Counted from the stretch's first letter, positions 34,918 to 48,883 are shown. The stretch: DNA of 64,000 nt from Deinococcus aerius (GCF_002897375.1 NZ_BFAG01000014.1:70612-134611), one strand, 5' to 3'. Notes: a model not told the origin generated them from the letters alone. Numbers and translations are program-made.

Positions 34918-36483
34918 GGGTGGGGGTCTCCGTTTCAGGGCGGGTCTGAGAACCTTTTCGGGCCTGGGCGGCAGGCCCCGGGCGGCCCGCTCGGCGCGCA
35001 CCACGGCCTTTTTGCGGCTGCCGTGCCGCTCGTAGACGCGCCGGGCCTCGGCCTCGAAGCTCGCACTCTCCCGCGCAGCATAGATTCTGGCCCGCGCGGC
35101 GGCCCCGGCTTTTCCTTCATCCACGATTGGGGGCGGGTAGTTCAGGCGGGTGGCTCCACTCCACTCCCAGGGCGCGTGCAGGAAGTCGAGCGGCACGTCG
35201 GCCAGTTCCGGCACCCAGCGGCGGATAAACACCCCGTCCGGGTCCTGCTCCCGCGCCTGACGGGTGGGCGAGTAGATGCGGACGCGGTTGATGCCCACCG
35301 TCGCGCTTTGCATCTGCATCTGCGACCAGTGGATGCCGGGCTCGTTGTCGAGCCACTGCCGCGCCAGGAAGAGGCCCGTGGGCCGCCAGTGCAGCCACAG
35401 GTGCTGCGAGGCGAAGGAGACGAGCATGGCCCGCATGCGGAAGTTGAGCCAACCCGTCGCCCGAAGCATCCGCACGCAGGCGTCCACGAGGGGATAGCCT
35501 GTCTGCCCGTGCGCCCAACGGTCGTAAAGGTCGGGATTCCAACCTGGGTCACCCACATCTGGTCGCAGGCCGTCAAAGACCGGGTTGAGGTTGCGGAACT
35601 CCATCTCCGGCTCGGATTCCAGCCGCTGGATGAAGTGGCAGTGCCAGTGCAGGCGGCTCTCGAAGGAGCGGAGGGAGCGCACCCAGCGGGGATCGGCGTC
35701 GGGGTCGCCCTTCACGGTGGCGAGGCGCCGCCGGGTCGCCTGCACGACCTCCCGCAGAGAGATGGTCCCGAAGGCAAGGGGGGCCGAGAGGCGCGAGCAA
35801 CTGTCCTCGGCGGTTAGGGGACTGCTCATCTCGCGCATGTAGTTCACGCCGCGCGCGGTGAGGAACGAGTCGAGGGTGGCGTGGGCGATGGCCTCACCGC
35901 CGGGAGGAATGGTTTTGTTGTTCAGCGGGACGCCTAACTCCGCGTGGGTGCAGAGGCCGCCTGGCGAGAGGTCCGTCCCGCGCAGCGTGGTCGGCGTGGG
36001 AATGATCGGCGCCGACATCCGTTCCTCCCACGTGTCCGCCCAGCCGTCCCGGTCGCGCAACCTCCGCACCACCCCGCTTTGCGGCAGTTCGACGAAGGGA
36101 ATGCCCCGCTCCCGCGCCCAGGCCCGCACCCGCCTATCCCGCGCGTAGCTGACTCCATTCCCGGTTTCCTCGTGCGCCCACAGGCCGCCGATCGGAACGA
36201 GTTCGGACAACTCCTCCAGCACGGCGACCGCCTCGCCCCGCCGCACGACAAGGGGGGTGCCGAGCGCCCGCAGCCGACCATCCAGCTCCGTCAGGCAATC
36301 GTTCAAATAGGTCAGGTGATGCCCCGCGAACTCCTCGTGCCCCAGTTGTTCAGGCTCATAGAGGTAGAGGGGCAGCACAGGCCCGCGCTCCGCTGCCCGG
36401 GCGAGAGGAGCATGGTCGCGCACGCGCAGGTCCTTCTTGAACCAGACGACCTGCACCGGGGGACCGCCGAGCGGACGGGGCAT
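34165..36483 (-). CDS. Photolyase/cryptochrome-family protein fused to uracil-DNA glycosylase
   Basis: One uninterrupted frame of 772 residues. Residues 1 to about 490 form a photolyase: antenna-domain start VQVVWFKKDLRVRDHAPLAR, then the FAD domain with TGWLNFRMRAMLVSFASQHL, LDNEPGIHWSQMQMQSATVG and INRVRIYSPTRQA. A basic linker (SRKKAVVRAERAARGLPPRP, then KVLRPALKRRPPP) leads to residue 523, where MSDQPDLFGL begins a complete family-1 uracil-DNA glycosylase with GQDPYHGPGQAHGLAFSV and HPSPLS, close to D. radiodurans DR_0689. No stop lies between them. Both activities repair DNA: light-driven reversal of pyrimidine dimers and uracil removal. The UDG could also be made from its own internal ATG. 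Confidence 0.88.
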   Translation of the reverse strand: MPRPLGGPPVQVVWFKKDLRVRDHAPLARAAERGPVLPLYLYEPEQLGHEEFAGHHLTYLNDCLTELDGRLRALGTPLVVRRGEAVAVLEELSELVPIGGLWAHEETGNGVSYARDRRVRAWARERGIPFVELPQSGVVRRLRDRDGWADTWEERMSAPIIPTPTTLRGTDLSPGGLCTHAELGVPLNNKTIPPGGEAIAHATLDSFLTARGVNYMREMSSPLTAEDSCSRLSAPLAFGTISLREVVQATRRRLATVKGDPDADPRWVRSLRSFESRLHWHCHFIQRLESEPEMEFRNLNPVFDGLRPDVGDPGWNPDLYDRWAHGQTGYPLVDACVRMLRATGWLNFRMRAMLVSFASQHLWLHWRPTGLFLARQWLDNEPGIHWSQMQMQSATVGINRVRIYSPTRQAREQDPDGVFIRRWVPELADVPLDFLHAPWEWSGATRLNYPPPIVDEGKAGAAARARIYAARESASFEAEARRVYERHGSRKKAVVRAERAARGLPPRPEKVLRPALKRRPPPMSDQPDLFGLTSTEPKAEAPKAIMPAGLPESWQRALEREFAAPYFHTLKDFLVEERRAHNVFPPAPDVFNALRLTPLEDVKVFILGQDPYHGPGQAHGLAFSVRPGVRPPPSLQNIYKELQSDVGFKPPRHGYLRHWAEQGVLLLNAVLTVRQGEPNSHAGKGWEQFTDAVIRAVNDKPTRVVFVLWGAYARKKAKLVTNPQHVIIESAHPSPLSVAKFMGTKPFSRVNAALEEAGETPIDWQLPMQAEE

Positions 36484-36540
36484 CGGGGAGGAGTCTCCCC
36501 CACCTCATCCGTGGGGACGGTAGGCCCGCGCCCACATCCA

Positions 36541-36578
36541 AGAAAAGGTGAAGCGGGCCGCCCCGAGAGACGACCCGC
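36541..36578 (-). terminator. Terminator after carA
   Basis: Ten paired bases with two wobble pairs between GCGGGTCGTC and GGCGGCCCGC (minus strand), then TTCACCTTTTCTT. It separates carA from the photolyase gene 111 bases downstream. Confidence 0.65.
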
Positions 36579-36594
36579 CACTATCTGGAGAAGC

Positions 36595-37779
<1,185 letters not shown>

Positions 37780-37824
37780 AGGGAAACCTCCATATCGCCT
37801 CGCGGGGCGGATTTCATGGGAGAG

Positions 37825-37844
37825 AGCAGTCAGCGGTCAGAAAG
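37825..37844. repeat. Left arm of an inverted repeat around the four-helix-bundle gene
   Basis: AGCAGTCAGCGGTCAGAAAG. Its reverse complement matches 17 of 20 bases of the arm at 38236-38255. The gene's last codons and stop lie inside it. Confidence 0.6.
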
Positions 37845-38228
37845 GGCCGCCGACCCTGCGGAGCCTACACTGAGTTTCAGGTCGATTTTGGCGACCAGGC
37901 CACCGAGCATCCGCTTGACCTCCTGTACGGCTTGGAGGAGTTCGCCGCTTTGCTCCTGACCGAGGTAGCCCAGATCACGGGTGAGCAGGATCAGGTACTC
38001 CGTTTCACTCGCCGAGCCAAAGGCAATCAGCAAAAATCGGCGCATATCCGACCACGACCCCCGACCACACCCCTCGGCAATATTCGTGGGCACTGACGCC
38101 ACGGCCCGGCGGATCTGTGAAGTCAACCCATACCGCTCGTCGAGAGGAAACCCACCACTGACGGCGTAGACCCTAAGCGTCAGGGCATGTGCCTTTCTCC
38201 AGACGGAGAAGTTCCGAAAGTCGCGCAT
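37830..38228 (-). CDS. Four helix bundle protein (IVP-like)
   Basis: 132 residues from ATG 38228 with a GAGGAGA site upstream. The pattern [59 protein letters not shown] is the S23/IVP family of four-helix bundles, first seen encoded in intervening sequences of 23S rRNA. The family function is unclear; RNA or DNA binding has been suggested. The gene is bracketed by imperfect inverted repeats, which hints that it moves as a small cassette. It lies 50 bases upstream of carA. Confidence 0.92.
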   Translation of the reverse strand: MRDFRNFSVWRKAHALTLRVYAVSGGFPLDERYGLTSQIRRAVASVPTNIAEGCGRGSWSDMRRFLLIAFGSASETEYLILLTRDLGYLGQEQSGELLQAVQEVKRMLGGLVAKIDLKLSVGSAGSAALSDR

Positions 38229-38235
38229 CTCCTCT

Positions 38236-38255
38236 CTTTCTGACTGCTGAACGCT
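38236..38255. repeat. Right arm of an inverted repeat around the four-helix-bundle gene
   Basis: CTTTCTGACTGCTGAACGCT, then GAGTCCTGAACGCT, so part of the arm is itself repeated in tandem. Confidence 0.6.
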
Positions 38256-38274
38256 GAGTCCTGAACGCTCCCCA

Positions 38275-39912
38275 TCACCAGCGGTACCGCACCGACGACT
38301 GACCGACGACGACGCCACCCCGCACCGAGCGTTGCGAGGTCATGCCGTCGTAGCGGTTGATGAGGTCGGCGAAGACGTTGGAGAGGCGGTTCAGCATGGG
38401 GTCCGCCTCCTCGCCGGGCGTCGCCGCAGAGAGGGCGGCCCGGAAGTCCGCCGCGCTCAGGTCCGGCAGGTTGCGGCCGTAGCTCCACCCCGCCGCGTTC
38501 GTCAGGTTGAGGTTCGCCGCGCGAAAGGCGCCACTGCTGCCGAGCGTGGCCGGACCCTCGGCGAGGGCCGCCCGCAGCGCCTCCTCGTTGTAGGCGGTCA
38601 CGAGGTAGTCGCCCCGGAAGCCGTACACCATCTTCAGGCGGCCCAGCGCGTTCGTCAGGTCGTCCAGGCTGCGGCTGGCGGAGTTCAGGGCCGCGACCTC
38701 CGCCGGGCTCTGCTCGCCGGGGGTCAACGACCCGGTCAGGCCCTTGAAGAGGCCCCCGAGGTTGCCCTTCAGCCCCGCCAGGGCGGCATTCACGCTGGCC
38801 GCGTACTCGGGCAGTTGCGCCTCGGCGGCGGCGCGGTCGGTGACGCGCTGGTACGTGACGGCGTAGCGCAGGGCGGCGAGAGGATCGTTCGTGTTCAGGC
38901 CTGCCCGGCTCCCGCCCGCCAGGGTCACCCTCGCGCACTCGTCCCCCAGATATTGACTGCTCCGTTCCATGTAGCTGGCGAGCTGGCTGTCGGTCAGGAA
39001 CCCGAAGGGCTCCAGCAGGTCCACGCGGGTGAGCCAGCGGGCCAGGTACGCGGGCTGCTCGGGCGCGCACGCACTCGCCGACACGTTCTCGGCGTCAGCA
39101 GGAATCACGTCCTGCACCCGGAAGTCGGTGGTATGGGTCAGGATGCGGCGCAGGGGCTGGTCCTTGCCCTGCACGCCAGGCACCTGGGCGCTGCGGGCGC
39201 TGAGCCCCGCCGCCGTGGTCGTGAGGCCCGCCGCGTACTGCCCCAGCGTGTCCACCGCGTCCACGATGGGCGAGAGCAGCCGGGGCAGGCCGAAGCGCGC
39301 GAACTGCCCGCGAATGACCTTCGCCACCCCCGAGAAGTCGAGGAAGAGGCTCAGCTCCTGGTTGCCCACGGTTCGGGTCGGCGTGGTGTAGGCGACCGAG
39401 TCGCCCAGCCTCGGGGCCGCCTTGCCCCCCAGCCGCCCCAGATAGTTCATGAGCAGCGTCTTGTTCGTGGAGAAGTAGACCAGCCCACCCGCCTGCCCAG
39501 CAAAGACATTTCCCGCCCGGACGAGGGGGTACGCCCCCACCCGCGCCCCGGGCCCCTTGGGGATCTGCGCCCCGAAGAACTCCGAGGCGAGGTCGCCCGC
39601 CCGCGTGACGCCCAGCACCTCCGGCGAGAAGTTGGCTCCCTGCCCCACCGTGAACACGCCGAGCGCGGCCTCCTGCCCCAGCGAGTCGGCCAGGATCGCC
39701 TGGAGGCCCTGAACGGTCTGCCCCGCCTCCCCCTCGGGGTCCGCCCCGAGCGCCCGCGCCAGCAGGCCGCCGATCCGCTCGAAGGCGGGCGCGGCGTTGT
39801 GCGTCTCCAGGGTCAGGAGAGCCCCGGCGGGAAGCTGCTCGGCCAGCGGGGAGGCCCCGGCGGCGGAGACGGCGAGGAGAGTGGTCAGGGCGACGGCGCG
39901 GGGGAGTCTCAT
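38275..39912 (-). CDS. Secreted protein, possibly DUF3352 type
   Basis: 545 residues from ATG 39912, fixed by TAGGAT 7 bases upstream. A signal peptide (MRLPRAVALTTLLAVSAAGA) leads to a long soluble domain that begins SPLAEQLPAGALLTLETHNA, like the opening of DUF3352 proteins. The rest alternates helices and strands (LSLFLDFSGVAKVIRGQFAR; GRLKMVYGFRGDYLVTAYNE) without catalytic motifs. It should work in the envelope or outside the cell. The DUF3352 call is tentative. Confidence 0.7.
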   Translation of the reverse strand: MRLPRAVALTTLLAVSAAGASPLAEQLPAGALLTLETHNAAPAFERIGGLLARALGADPEGEAGQTVQGLQAILADSLGQEAALGVFTVGQGANFSPEVLGVTRAGDLASEFFGAQIPKGPGARVGAYPLVRAGNVFAGQAGGLVYFSTNKTLLMNYLGRLGGKAAPRLGDSVAYTTPTRTVGNQELSLFLDFSGVAKVIRGQFARFGLPRLLSPIVDAVDTLGQYAAGLTTTAAGLSARSAQVPGVQGKDQPLRRILTHTTDFRVQDVIPADAENVSASACAPEQPAYLARWLTRVDLLEPFGFLTDSQLASYMERSSQYLGDECARVTLAGGSRAGLNTNDPLAALRYAVTYQRVTDRAAAEAQLPEYAASVNAALAGLKGNLGGLFKGLTGSLTPGEQSPAEVAALNSASRSLDDLTNALGRLKMVYGFRGDYLVTAYNEEALRAALAEGPATLGSSGAFRAANLNLTNAAGWSYGRNLPDLSAADFRAALSAATPGEEADPMLNRLSNVFADLINRYDGMTSQRSVRGGVVVGQSSVRYRW

Positions 39913-39919
39913 GGCCCCC

Positions 39920-39925
39920 ATCCTA
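39920..39925 (-). promoter_or_regulatory. -10 hexamer of a probable leaderless promoter
   Basis: TAGGAT, 7 bases before ATG 39912. Confidence 0.5.
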
Positions 39926-39961
39926 AACGTGACCTCAGCACACTGGGGGCGCACATCTGCC

Positions 39962-40492
<531 letters not shown>

Positions 40493-40556
40493 GGGTGACC
40501 CCCCTTCGCGGGACGCGGCGCCCGTGGGGTGAGGTCGCCCCGCCCCCACTTTCCCC

Positions 40557-41027
40557 CTACGCCTTGCTCGCCGCCCGGTCCAGCGGGCGCATCCAGGTCG
40601 TGCCGCCGGGACGCTCGCTGCGGGCGCGGTAGGCGCGGATCTGCGGGGCGTCGGGGAGTTCGCCCATCACCACGGCCAGCGGCACCTGCTGAAAGCCGAA
40701 GTTGCTCCAGTCGCCGCCCTTGCTGAACATGTAGATCGCCCGGTCGCCCCGGCCCTGGGCGTACTGCACCGCGCTCATGACGAGGCGGCGGCCCAGCCCG
40801 CTCCCCCGCGCGCTCGGCAGCACCGCCGCGCCGCGCAGCAGGGAGGCCCCGTCCCCGTGCTCCAGGCCGATGGCGCCCACCGGCTGGCCGCCCCGCGTGG
40901 CGATCCAGTACGTCGTGCCCTCGGCGAGCGCCGCCTCGGTTTCCAGCCCGGCTTCCTGCATCACGCGGGTGACGATCTCCTTGTCCTGGGGACCAGCGAG
41001 GCGAATCTGAATGTTCGGGTCGGTCAT
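40557..41027 (-). CDS. GNAT acetyltransferase
   Basis: 156 residues from ATG 41027 with GGAGGACA upstream. GNAT fold with AALAEGTTYWIATRGGQPVG, IGLEHGDGASLLRGAAVLPS and the acetyl-CoA loop ARGSGLGRRLVMSAVQYAQG. It is clearly a paralogue of the next gene upstream (IGLEHGEGASLIRSTAVVPG), so a tandem duplication is likely. The substrate is unknown. Position in the arginine operon suggests, but does not show, an amino-acid or arsenate-type acetylation role. Confidence 0.82.
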   Translation of the reverse strand: MTDPNIQIRLAGPQDKEIVTRVMQEAGLETEAALAEGTTYWIATRGGQPVGAIGLEHGDGASLLRGAAVLPSARGSGLGRRLVMSAVQYAQGRGDRAIYMFSKGGDWSNFGFQQVPLAVVMGELPDAPQIRAYRARSERPGGTTWMRPLDRAASKA

Positions 41028-41143
41028 GGGAATGTCCTCCGGGGGGGGTCGCGCCGGGCTCACCCCCGCGGGCGTCCGGCACGGCTGAATTGTGCGTGCG
41101 CGCAGCATAGCGCAAGCCGCCCGGCAGGAGGGTCAGAGGTTGC

Positions 41144-41650
<507 letters not shown>

Positions 41651-41679
41651 GGCAGAAGCCTCCGGGCGGAAGATGGGAT

Positions 41680-43579
<1,900 letters not shown>

Positions 43580-43583
<4 letters not shown>

Positions 43584-44128
43584 GGCTCTGCGTCCTCGGT
43601 GGGAATTGGGCGGGGTCGCCGCTCGGACGCCCCCTCACCCCGGCCCTCGCCCACCAGGGGAGAGGGAGAGAAGATGGGTTTCACCAGCACCACGGGGGGC
43701 GGGCTCGCCGGGTTCGCGTGCGCGTACACCGCGCCCTCGTCCACCCGGTAGCCCAGGCGCTCGTAGAAGGGAATGACGGCGAGGTTGTACTGGCTGACGG
43801 CGAGGAGGACGCGGGCATACCCGTCCCGGGCGGCGACCTCCTCCACCGCGCGCACGAGGGCGACGCCGATGCCCCGTCCGCGCCAGTCAGGGCGGGTGGC
43901 GAGTTTGTTGAGGGTCAGGGTGTCCGTACTGTCGGGGCGCCAGCCGACGCAGCCCACCGCCTCCGCCCCCTCCCGGGCCAGGAAGCCACCGCCCTGCCCG
44001 AGGCTCCAGCGCACGTCCTCCACGGTGGTGCGGCTCCAACTGGAGCGTGGGTCCATGCCCGCCGCCATCATCACGGCGTGGAAGGCCGGGGCGTCGTCCG
44101 GGGTGGCGGGGCGCAGGGTGGGGGTCAC
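43580..44128 (-). CDS. GNAT acetyltransferase with a REP-derived C-terminal tail
   Basis: 182 residues from GTG 44128. The GNAT core (TLRPATPDDAPAFHAVMMAA, KLATRPDWRGRGIGVALVRA, FYERLGYRVDEGAVYAHANP) ends near residue 150. The last 30 residues (FSPSPLVGEGRGEGASERRP) are the translation of a REP-like palindromic DNA element that lies over the 3' end. Start and stop overlap the neighbouring genes by 4 bases each, so the element seems to have been tolerated without breaking coupling to argH. Confidence 0.85.
43629..43672. repeat. REP-like palindromic element inside a coding region
   Basis: CCCCCTCACCCCGGCCCTCG, then CCCACCAGGGGAGAGGGAGA, with complementary arms. It encodes the C-terminal tail of the GNAT gene at 43580 on the minus strand. 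Confidence 0.7.
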
Positions 44129-44592
44129 GGCGCCCCCAGGGTCAGGCGCAGCTCATTCGTGGGGGTAAAGCCCAGGGTCTGGTAGATGGGCCGCCCTGCC
44201 TCCGAGGCGTGCAGGGACAGGACGCGGATATTCCGCCGCCGCGTCTCCGTGATGGCCGTTTCGGTCAGGAGCCGGGCAAGCCCCAAGCCCCGGTGCTGAG
44301 GGTGGGTGTACACATTCAGCAGGTAAGCGCGGAGGGGCTGCGGGTCTACAAAGTGTGGCGGCCAGTCGAGCAGCAGCAGCCCAGCGCCCGCCACAGGTTC
44401 TTCCCCCGCCTCGACGATCCAGCCCAGGTAGGTGCCCTCCGCGAGACGCGGCTCTACCCAGGGCGCGAACCCCGCGACCTCCTCGCGGTACTCCACCCCC
44501 ATGTCTGTGAACATGGCGGCCCGCTGGGCAGCGATCAGGCCCGCGTCCCGCGCCGTCGCTGGGCGCGCCGTGTACCCCTGCGGCCACGCCAT
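44125..44592 (-). CDS. GNAT acetyltransferase between argG and argH
   Basis: 155 residues from ATG 44592, 2 bases after the argG stop; a TTG at 44598 would overlap it. GNAT marks: TARPATARDAGLIAAQRAAM, LRAYLLNVYTHPQHRGLGLA with the acetyl-CoA loop, and LSLHASEAGRPIYQTLGFTP. Stop and next start overlap (GTGA). Substrate unknown; a distinct subgroup from the tandem pair at 40557 and 41144. Confidence 0.85.
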   Translation of the reverse strand: MAWPQGYTARPATARDAGLIAAQRAAMFTDMGVEYREEVAGFAPWVEPRLAEGTYLGWIVEAGEEPVAGAGLLLLDWPPHFVDPQPLRAYLLNVYTHPQHRGLGLARLLTETAITETRRRNIRVLSLHASEAGRPIYQTLGFTPTNELRLTLGAP

Positions 44593-44594
44593 GC

Positions 44595-45821
<1,227 letters not shown>

Positions 45822-45881
45822 GGCTCTAGTCTCTCTCAGGAACGTCGGGGCGTGACAGCACGGGTCCCCCGGCGTGACACG

Positions 45882-45913
45882 CCCGGCCTCTTTTCCGTGT
45901 GGAAAGGGCCGGG
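45882..45913 (-). other. Strong hairpin in the argG leader
   Basis: CCCGGCC (45882-45888) and GGCCGGG (45907-45913) with CTTTTCC/GGAAAG pairing inside, about 13 pairs in all, 60 bases before the argG start. A small GGCGTGACACGCC palindrome follows at 45871-45883. It lacks a T-run, so an intrinsic terminator is unlikely; a leader structure is possible. Confidence 0.45.
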
Positions 45914-45946
45914 GCGTCAGCGTCGGGGGGCCAGGGTCGTCATATC

Positions 45947-45980
45947 TGTATGGATATACGCCTTAGCGTATCTCTATGCA
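45947..45980. promoter_or_regulatory. Tandem ARG-box-like operators before argG
   Basis: TGTATGGATATACG (45947-45960) and CGTATCTCTATGCA (45967-45980): two imperfect palindromes of the TNTAT-N4-ATNCN type with centres 20 bases apart, the spacing of double ArgR sites. They begin just past the -10 box, covering the expected transcription start. Confidence 0.65.
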
Positions 45981-45982
45981 GG

Positions 45983-46012
45983 AGAGTAGCAGCCGGGGCG
46001 CGAGGGGGTCAA
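45983..46012 (-). promoter_or_regulatory. argG promoter
   Basis: TTGACC (46007-46012), 18 bases, TACTCT (45983-45988). Expected start near 45976, within the ARG-box pair. Confidence 0.6.
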
Positions 46013-46020
46013 GGCCGTAC

Positions 46021-46057
46021 ACACAAACGCGCTCCCGGCCGACGGGGACCGGGAGCG
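46021..46057 (-). terminator. Terminator of the small exported protein gene
   Basis: Perfect 9-base arms CGCTCCCGG (46030-46038) and CCGGGAGCG (46049-46057). On the minus strand the stem is followed by CGTTTGTGTGT. It ends just before the argG promoter. Confidence 0.65.
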
Positions 46058-46075
46058 GTGGGCGCAGAGGAGTTC

Positions 46076-46546
46076 TCAGCGGAACTGGTAGTCCACCCCG
46101 ATGCGGGCTCCAAAGCCGAAGCCGAGGCCGCTGCTGCCGGTGGACAGGCCGATGGTCGGGCCCGCGTTGACCTCACCGAAGACGTTGAAGGGACCCGTCA
46201 CGTTGTACCGCACGCCCAGCAGGCCGTGGGGGTAGGCGGTGAGGCCGAGGTTGGCGCCCACCGAGACGCTGGCCCCCAGCCCCGCCCCGTAGTAGGTGTC
46301 CAGGCCGCCCAGGCTGAGGCCGCTGAAGTTGTTGAGGTACGCCACCTCGCCCCCCACGCCGATGCTGCCGCCCCGGAACAGGTTCAGGCCCGTGAGGCTG
46401 AAGCGCAGGTTGGAACCCGTCGTCGAGCCCGTCTGGTAGTACAGCCCCGCCCCGCCCGCGCCGAAGCCAGCAAACCCGCCAAAGGAGTCGGCGGCGGCGG
46501 AGGAAACGGCCGTCAGGGCCAGGATGCCGAGCAGAGCCTTCTTCAT
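46076..46546 (-). CDS. Small exported beta-barrel-like protein
   Basis: 156 residues from ATG 46546, fixed by TATGCT 6 bases upstream. A signal peptide (MKKALLGILALTAVSSAAA) is followed by Gly-rich alternating strands (GAGLYYQTGSTTGSNLRFSL, LGASVSVGANLGLTAYPHGL) ending in the aromatic IGVDYQFR, the pattern of an outer-membrane beta barrel with a C-terminal Phe/Arg end. Function unknown. It has its own terminator and is upstream of, but not in, the argG operon. Confidence 0.75.
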   Translation of the reverse strand: MKKALLGILALTAVSSAAADSFGGFAGFGAGGAGLYYQTGSTTGSNLRFSLTGLNLFRGGSIGVGGEVAYLNNFSGLSLGGLDTYYGAGLGASVSVGANLGLTAYPHGLLGVRYNVTGPFNVFGEVNAGPTIGLSTGSSGLGFGFGARIGVDYQFR

Positions 46547-46552
46547 GAGCGG

Positions 46553-46583
46553 AGCATAGTCAAAAGCTGGTGCGTAAAAAACC
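46553..46583 (-). promoter_or_regulatory. Promoter region with A/T-tract element
   Basis: TATGCT (46553-46558) lies 6 bases before ATG 46546. Upstream on the minus strand CCGGTTTTTT and ACCAGCTTTT recur as in the region at 5686-5705. Confidence 0.5.
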
Positions 46584-46632
46584 GGCACATCTTTAAAGCT
46601 TCCCGGCCTGACTTTGTGTTTTCATTCATGCT

Positions 46633-47766
<1,134 letters not shown>

Positions 47767-47772
47767 GGGGGC

Positions 47773-47778
47773 AGTCTG
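47773..47778 (-). promoter_or_regulatory. -10-like hexamer (aminotransferase)
   Basis: CAGACT, 6 bases before ATG 47766. Confidence 0.4.
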
Positions 47779-47824
47779 ATGCACCCGGCGCGGCCCGTGG
47801 AGGATGGGTCAGACAGGCACACCC

Positions 47825-47830
47825 TATCCT
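47825..47830 (+). promoter_or_regulatory. -10 hexamer of a probable leaderless promoter (LysE exporter)
   Basis: TATCCT, 7 bases before GTG 47838. Confidence 0.5.
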
Positions 47831-47837
47831 CTCCCCC

Positions 47838-48452
47838 GTGCCCCCCTTCCTGCGCGGCCTGACCCTGGGCCTCTCGCTGATCGTCGCCATCGGGCCGCAA
47901 AACGCCCTTGTGCTGCGGCAGGGGCTGACGCGGAGGTACGCAGGGCTGGCCGCGCTGACATGTTCACTCGCCGACACGGCCTTGACCACATTCGGCGTGC
48001 TGGGCGTGGGGGCGTTGCTGGCAGGTTCCCCGGTGCTGGTCACGCTTGGGACACTGGCGGGAGCAACCTTTCTGCTGTGGTACGGGTGGCGTTCCTTCCA
48101 GTCAGCCCGCCATACGGGGACGCTCCAGCCCGAGGGACAGGCCGCGCAAACCCCTGGGACAGTTCTCGTCACCGCTGCGGCCTTCAGCCTCCTCAACCCC
48201 CACGCCCTCCTCGACACGGTGGTACTGATCGGCGGGGCGAGCGCGGGGCTGGGGAGTGCAGGCCGCACCGCCTTCCTCCTCGGCACCATCCTCGCCTCGT
48301 GGCTGTGGTTTTTCGGCCTCGCCCTGCTCGCGGGCCGCTTCGCGCCGTTGATGCGCTCGCCCCGCGCGTGGCAGGTGCTGGACGTGCTGATCGGGGTGGT
48401 GATGTGGGGGATTGCGGTGGGGCTGGTGCGGAGCGTGTTTTCAGGAGGATGA
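47838..48452 (+). CDS. LysE/ArgO family amino-acid exporter
   Basis: 204 residues from GTG 47838 with six hydrophobic segments. The family signature GLSLIVAIGPQNALVLRQGL at the N-terminus and AFSLLNPHALLDTVVLIGGA in the middle are those of LysE and ArgO exporters of basic amino acids. It lies 2 kb upstream of the argG promoter, which fits arginine or lysine export, though the exact substrate is inference. Its end overlaps the convergent PIN gene by 12 bases. Confidence 0.9.
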   Translation: MPPFLRGLTLGLSLIVAIGPQNALVLRQGLTRRYAGLAALTCSLADTALTTFGVLGVGALLAGSPVLVTLGTLAGATFLLWYGWRSFQSARHTGTLQPEGQAAQTPGTVLVTAAAFSLLNPHALLDTVVLIGGASAGLGSAGRTAFLLGTILASWLWFFGLALLAGRFAPLMRSPRAWQVLDVLIGVVMWGIAVGLVRSVFSGG

Positions 48453-48875
48453 GGCGCCCAGGTCGTCGAGATGGGTGTAAAGCACATCCGTCCGCCATAC
48501 CGCCAGCCCGCAGCCGAAGAAATCCCCATCCTCCGTCCACACGTCCGCGCTCAGGGCGAGCGCGAGGGCGACGGTGGGCCAGTCGTCGGGGTCCTGGGGG
48601 ACGCGGAGGCGGGCCTGGGGTTCGAAGGGGGCAAAGGTTTCTTCCGGGATTACCGTCACGCGCCTCCTTAAAAGGTTCAGCGCCGTGAGCAGCCAAGCTC
48701 GCTTCTGTGCATCAGAGAAACCGGCACGCCGGGCCAGGGGTTCCAGCCGCCGCTCTAATTCATACGTTGCCTCTCCGAAAGCTCGCGGGGCGATGAACAA
48801 CTCGGCCTCCAACGTCTCGAACTTCGCCTGGCCGCGGCGTCGGAGCAATTCCCCCACGACGACATTGGCATCCAA
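48441..48875 (-). CDS. PIN domain toxin (VapC-like)
   Basis: 144 residues if started at TTG 48875. The first PIN acid is DANVVVGELL, with later acids at DPDDWPTVALALALSADVWT and EDGDFFGCG. A true PIN fold normally starts a few residues earlier; in frame, CTG 48887 gives LKLILDANVVVG and overlaps the antitoxin stop as CTGA, so a rare CTG start is plausible. Such toxins cut specific RNAs. It pairs with the antitoxin gene directly upstream. Confidence 0.8.
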   Translation of the reverse strand: MDANVVVGELLRRRGQAKFETLEAELFIAPRAFGEATYELERRLEPLARRAGFSDAQKRAWLLTALNLLRRRVTVIPEETFAPFEPQARLRVPQDPDDWPTVALALALSADVWTEDGDFFGCGLAVWRTDVLYTHLDDLGASSS

Positions 48876-48883
48876 AATGAGTT

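Noticed and set aside
38320..39912. Plus-strand frame of 579 codons opposite the secreted protein
   Set aside because: Shadow. The minus-strand product has a clear signal peptide and a -10 hexamer before its ATG.
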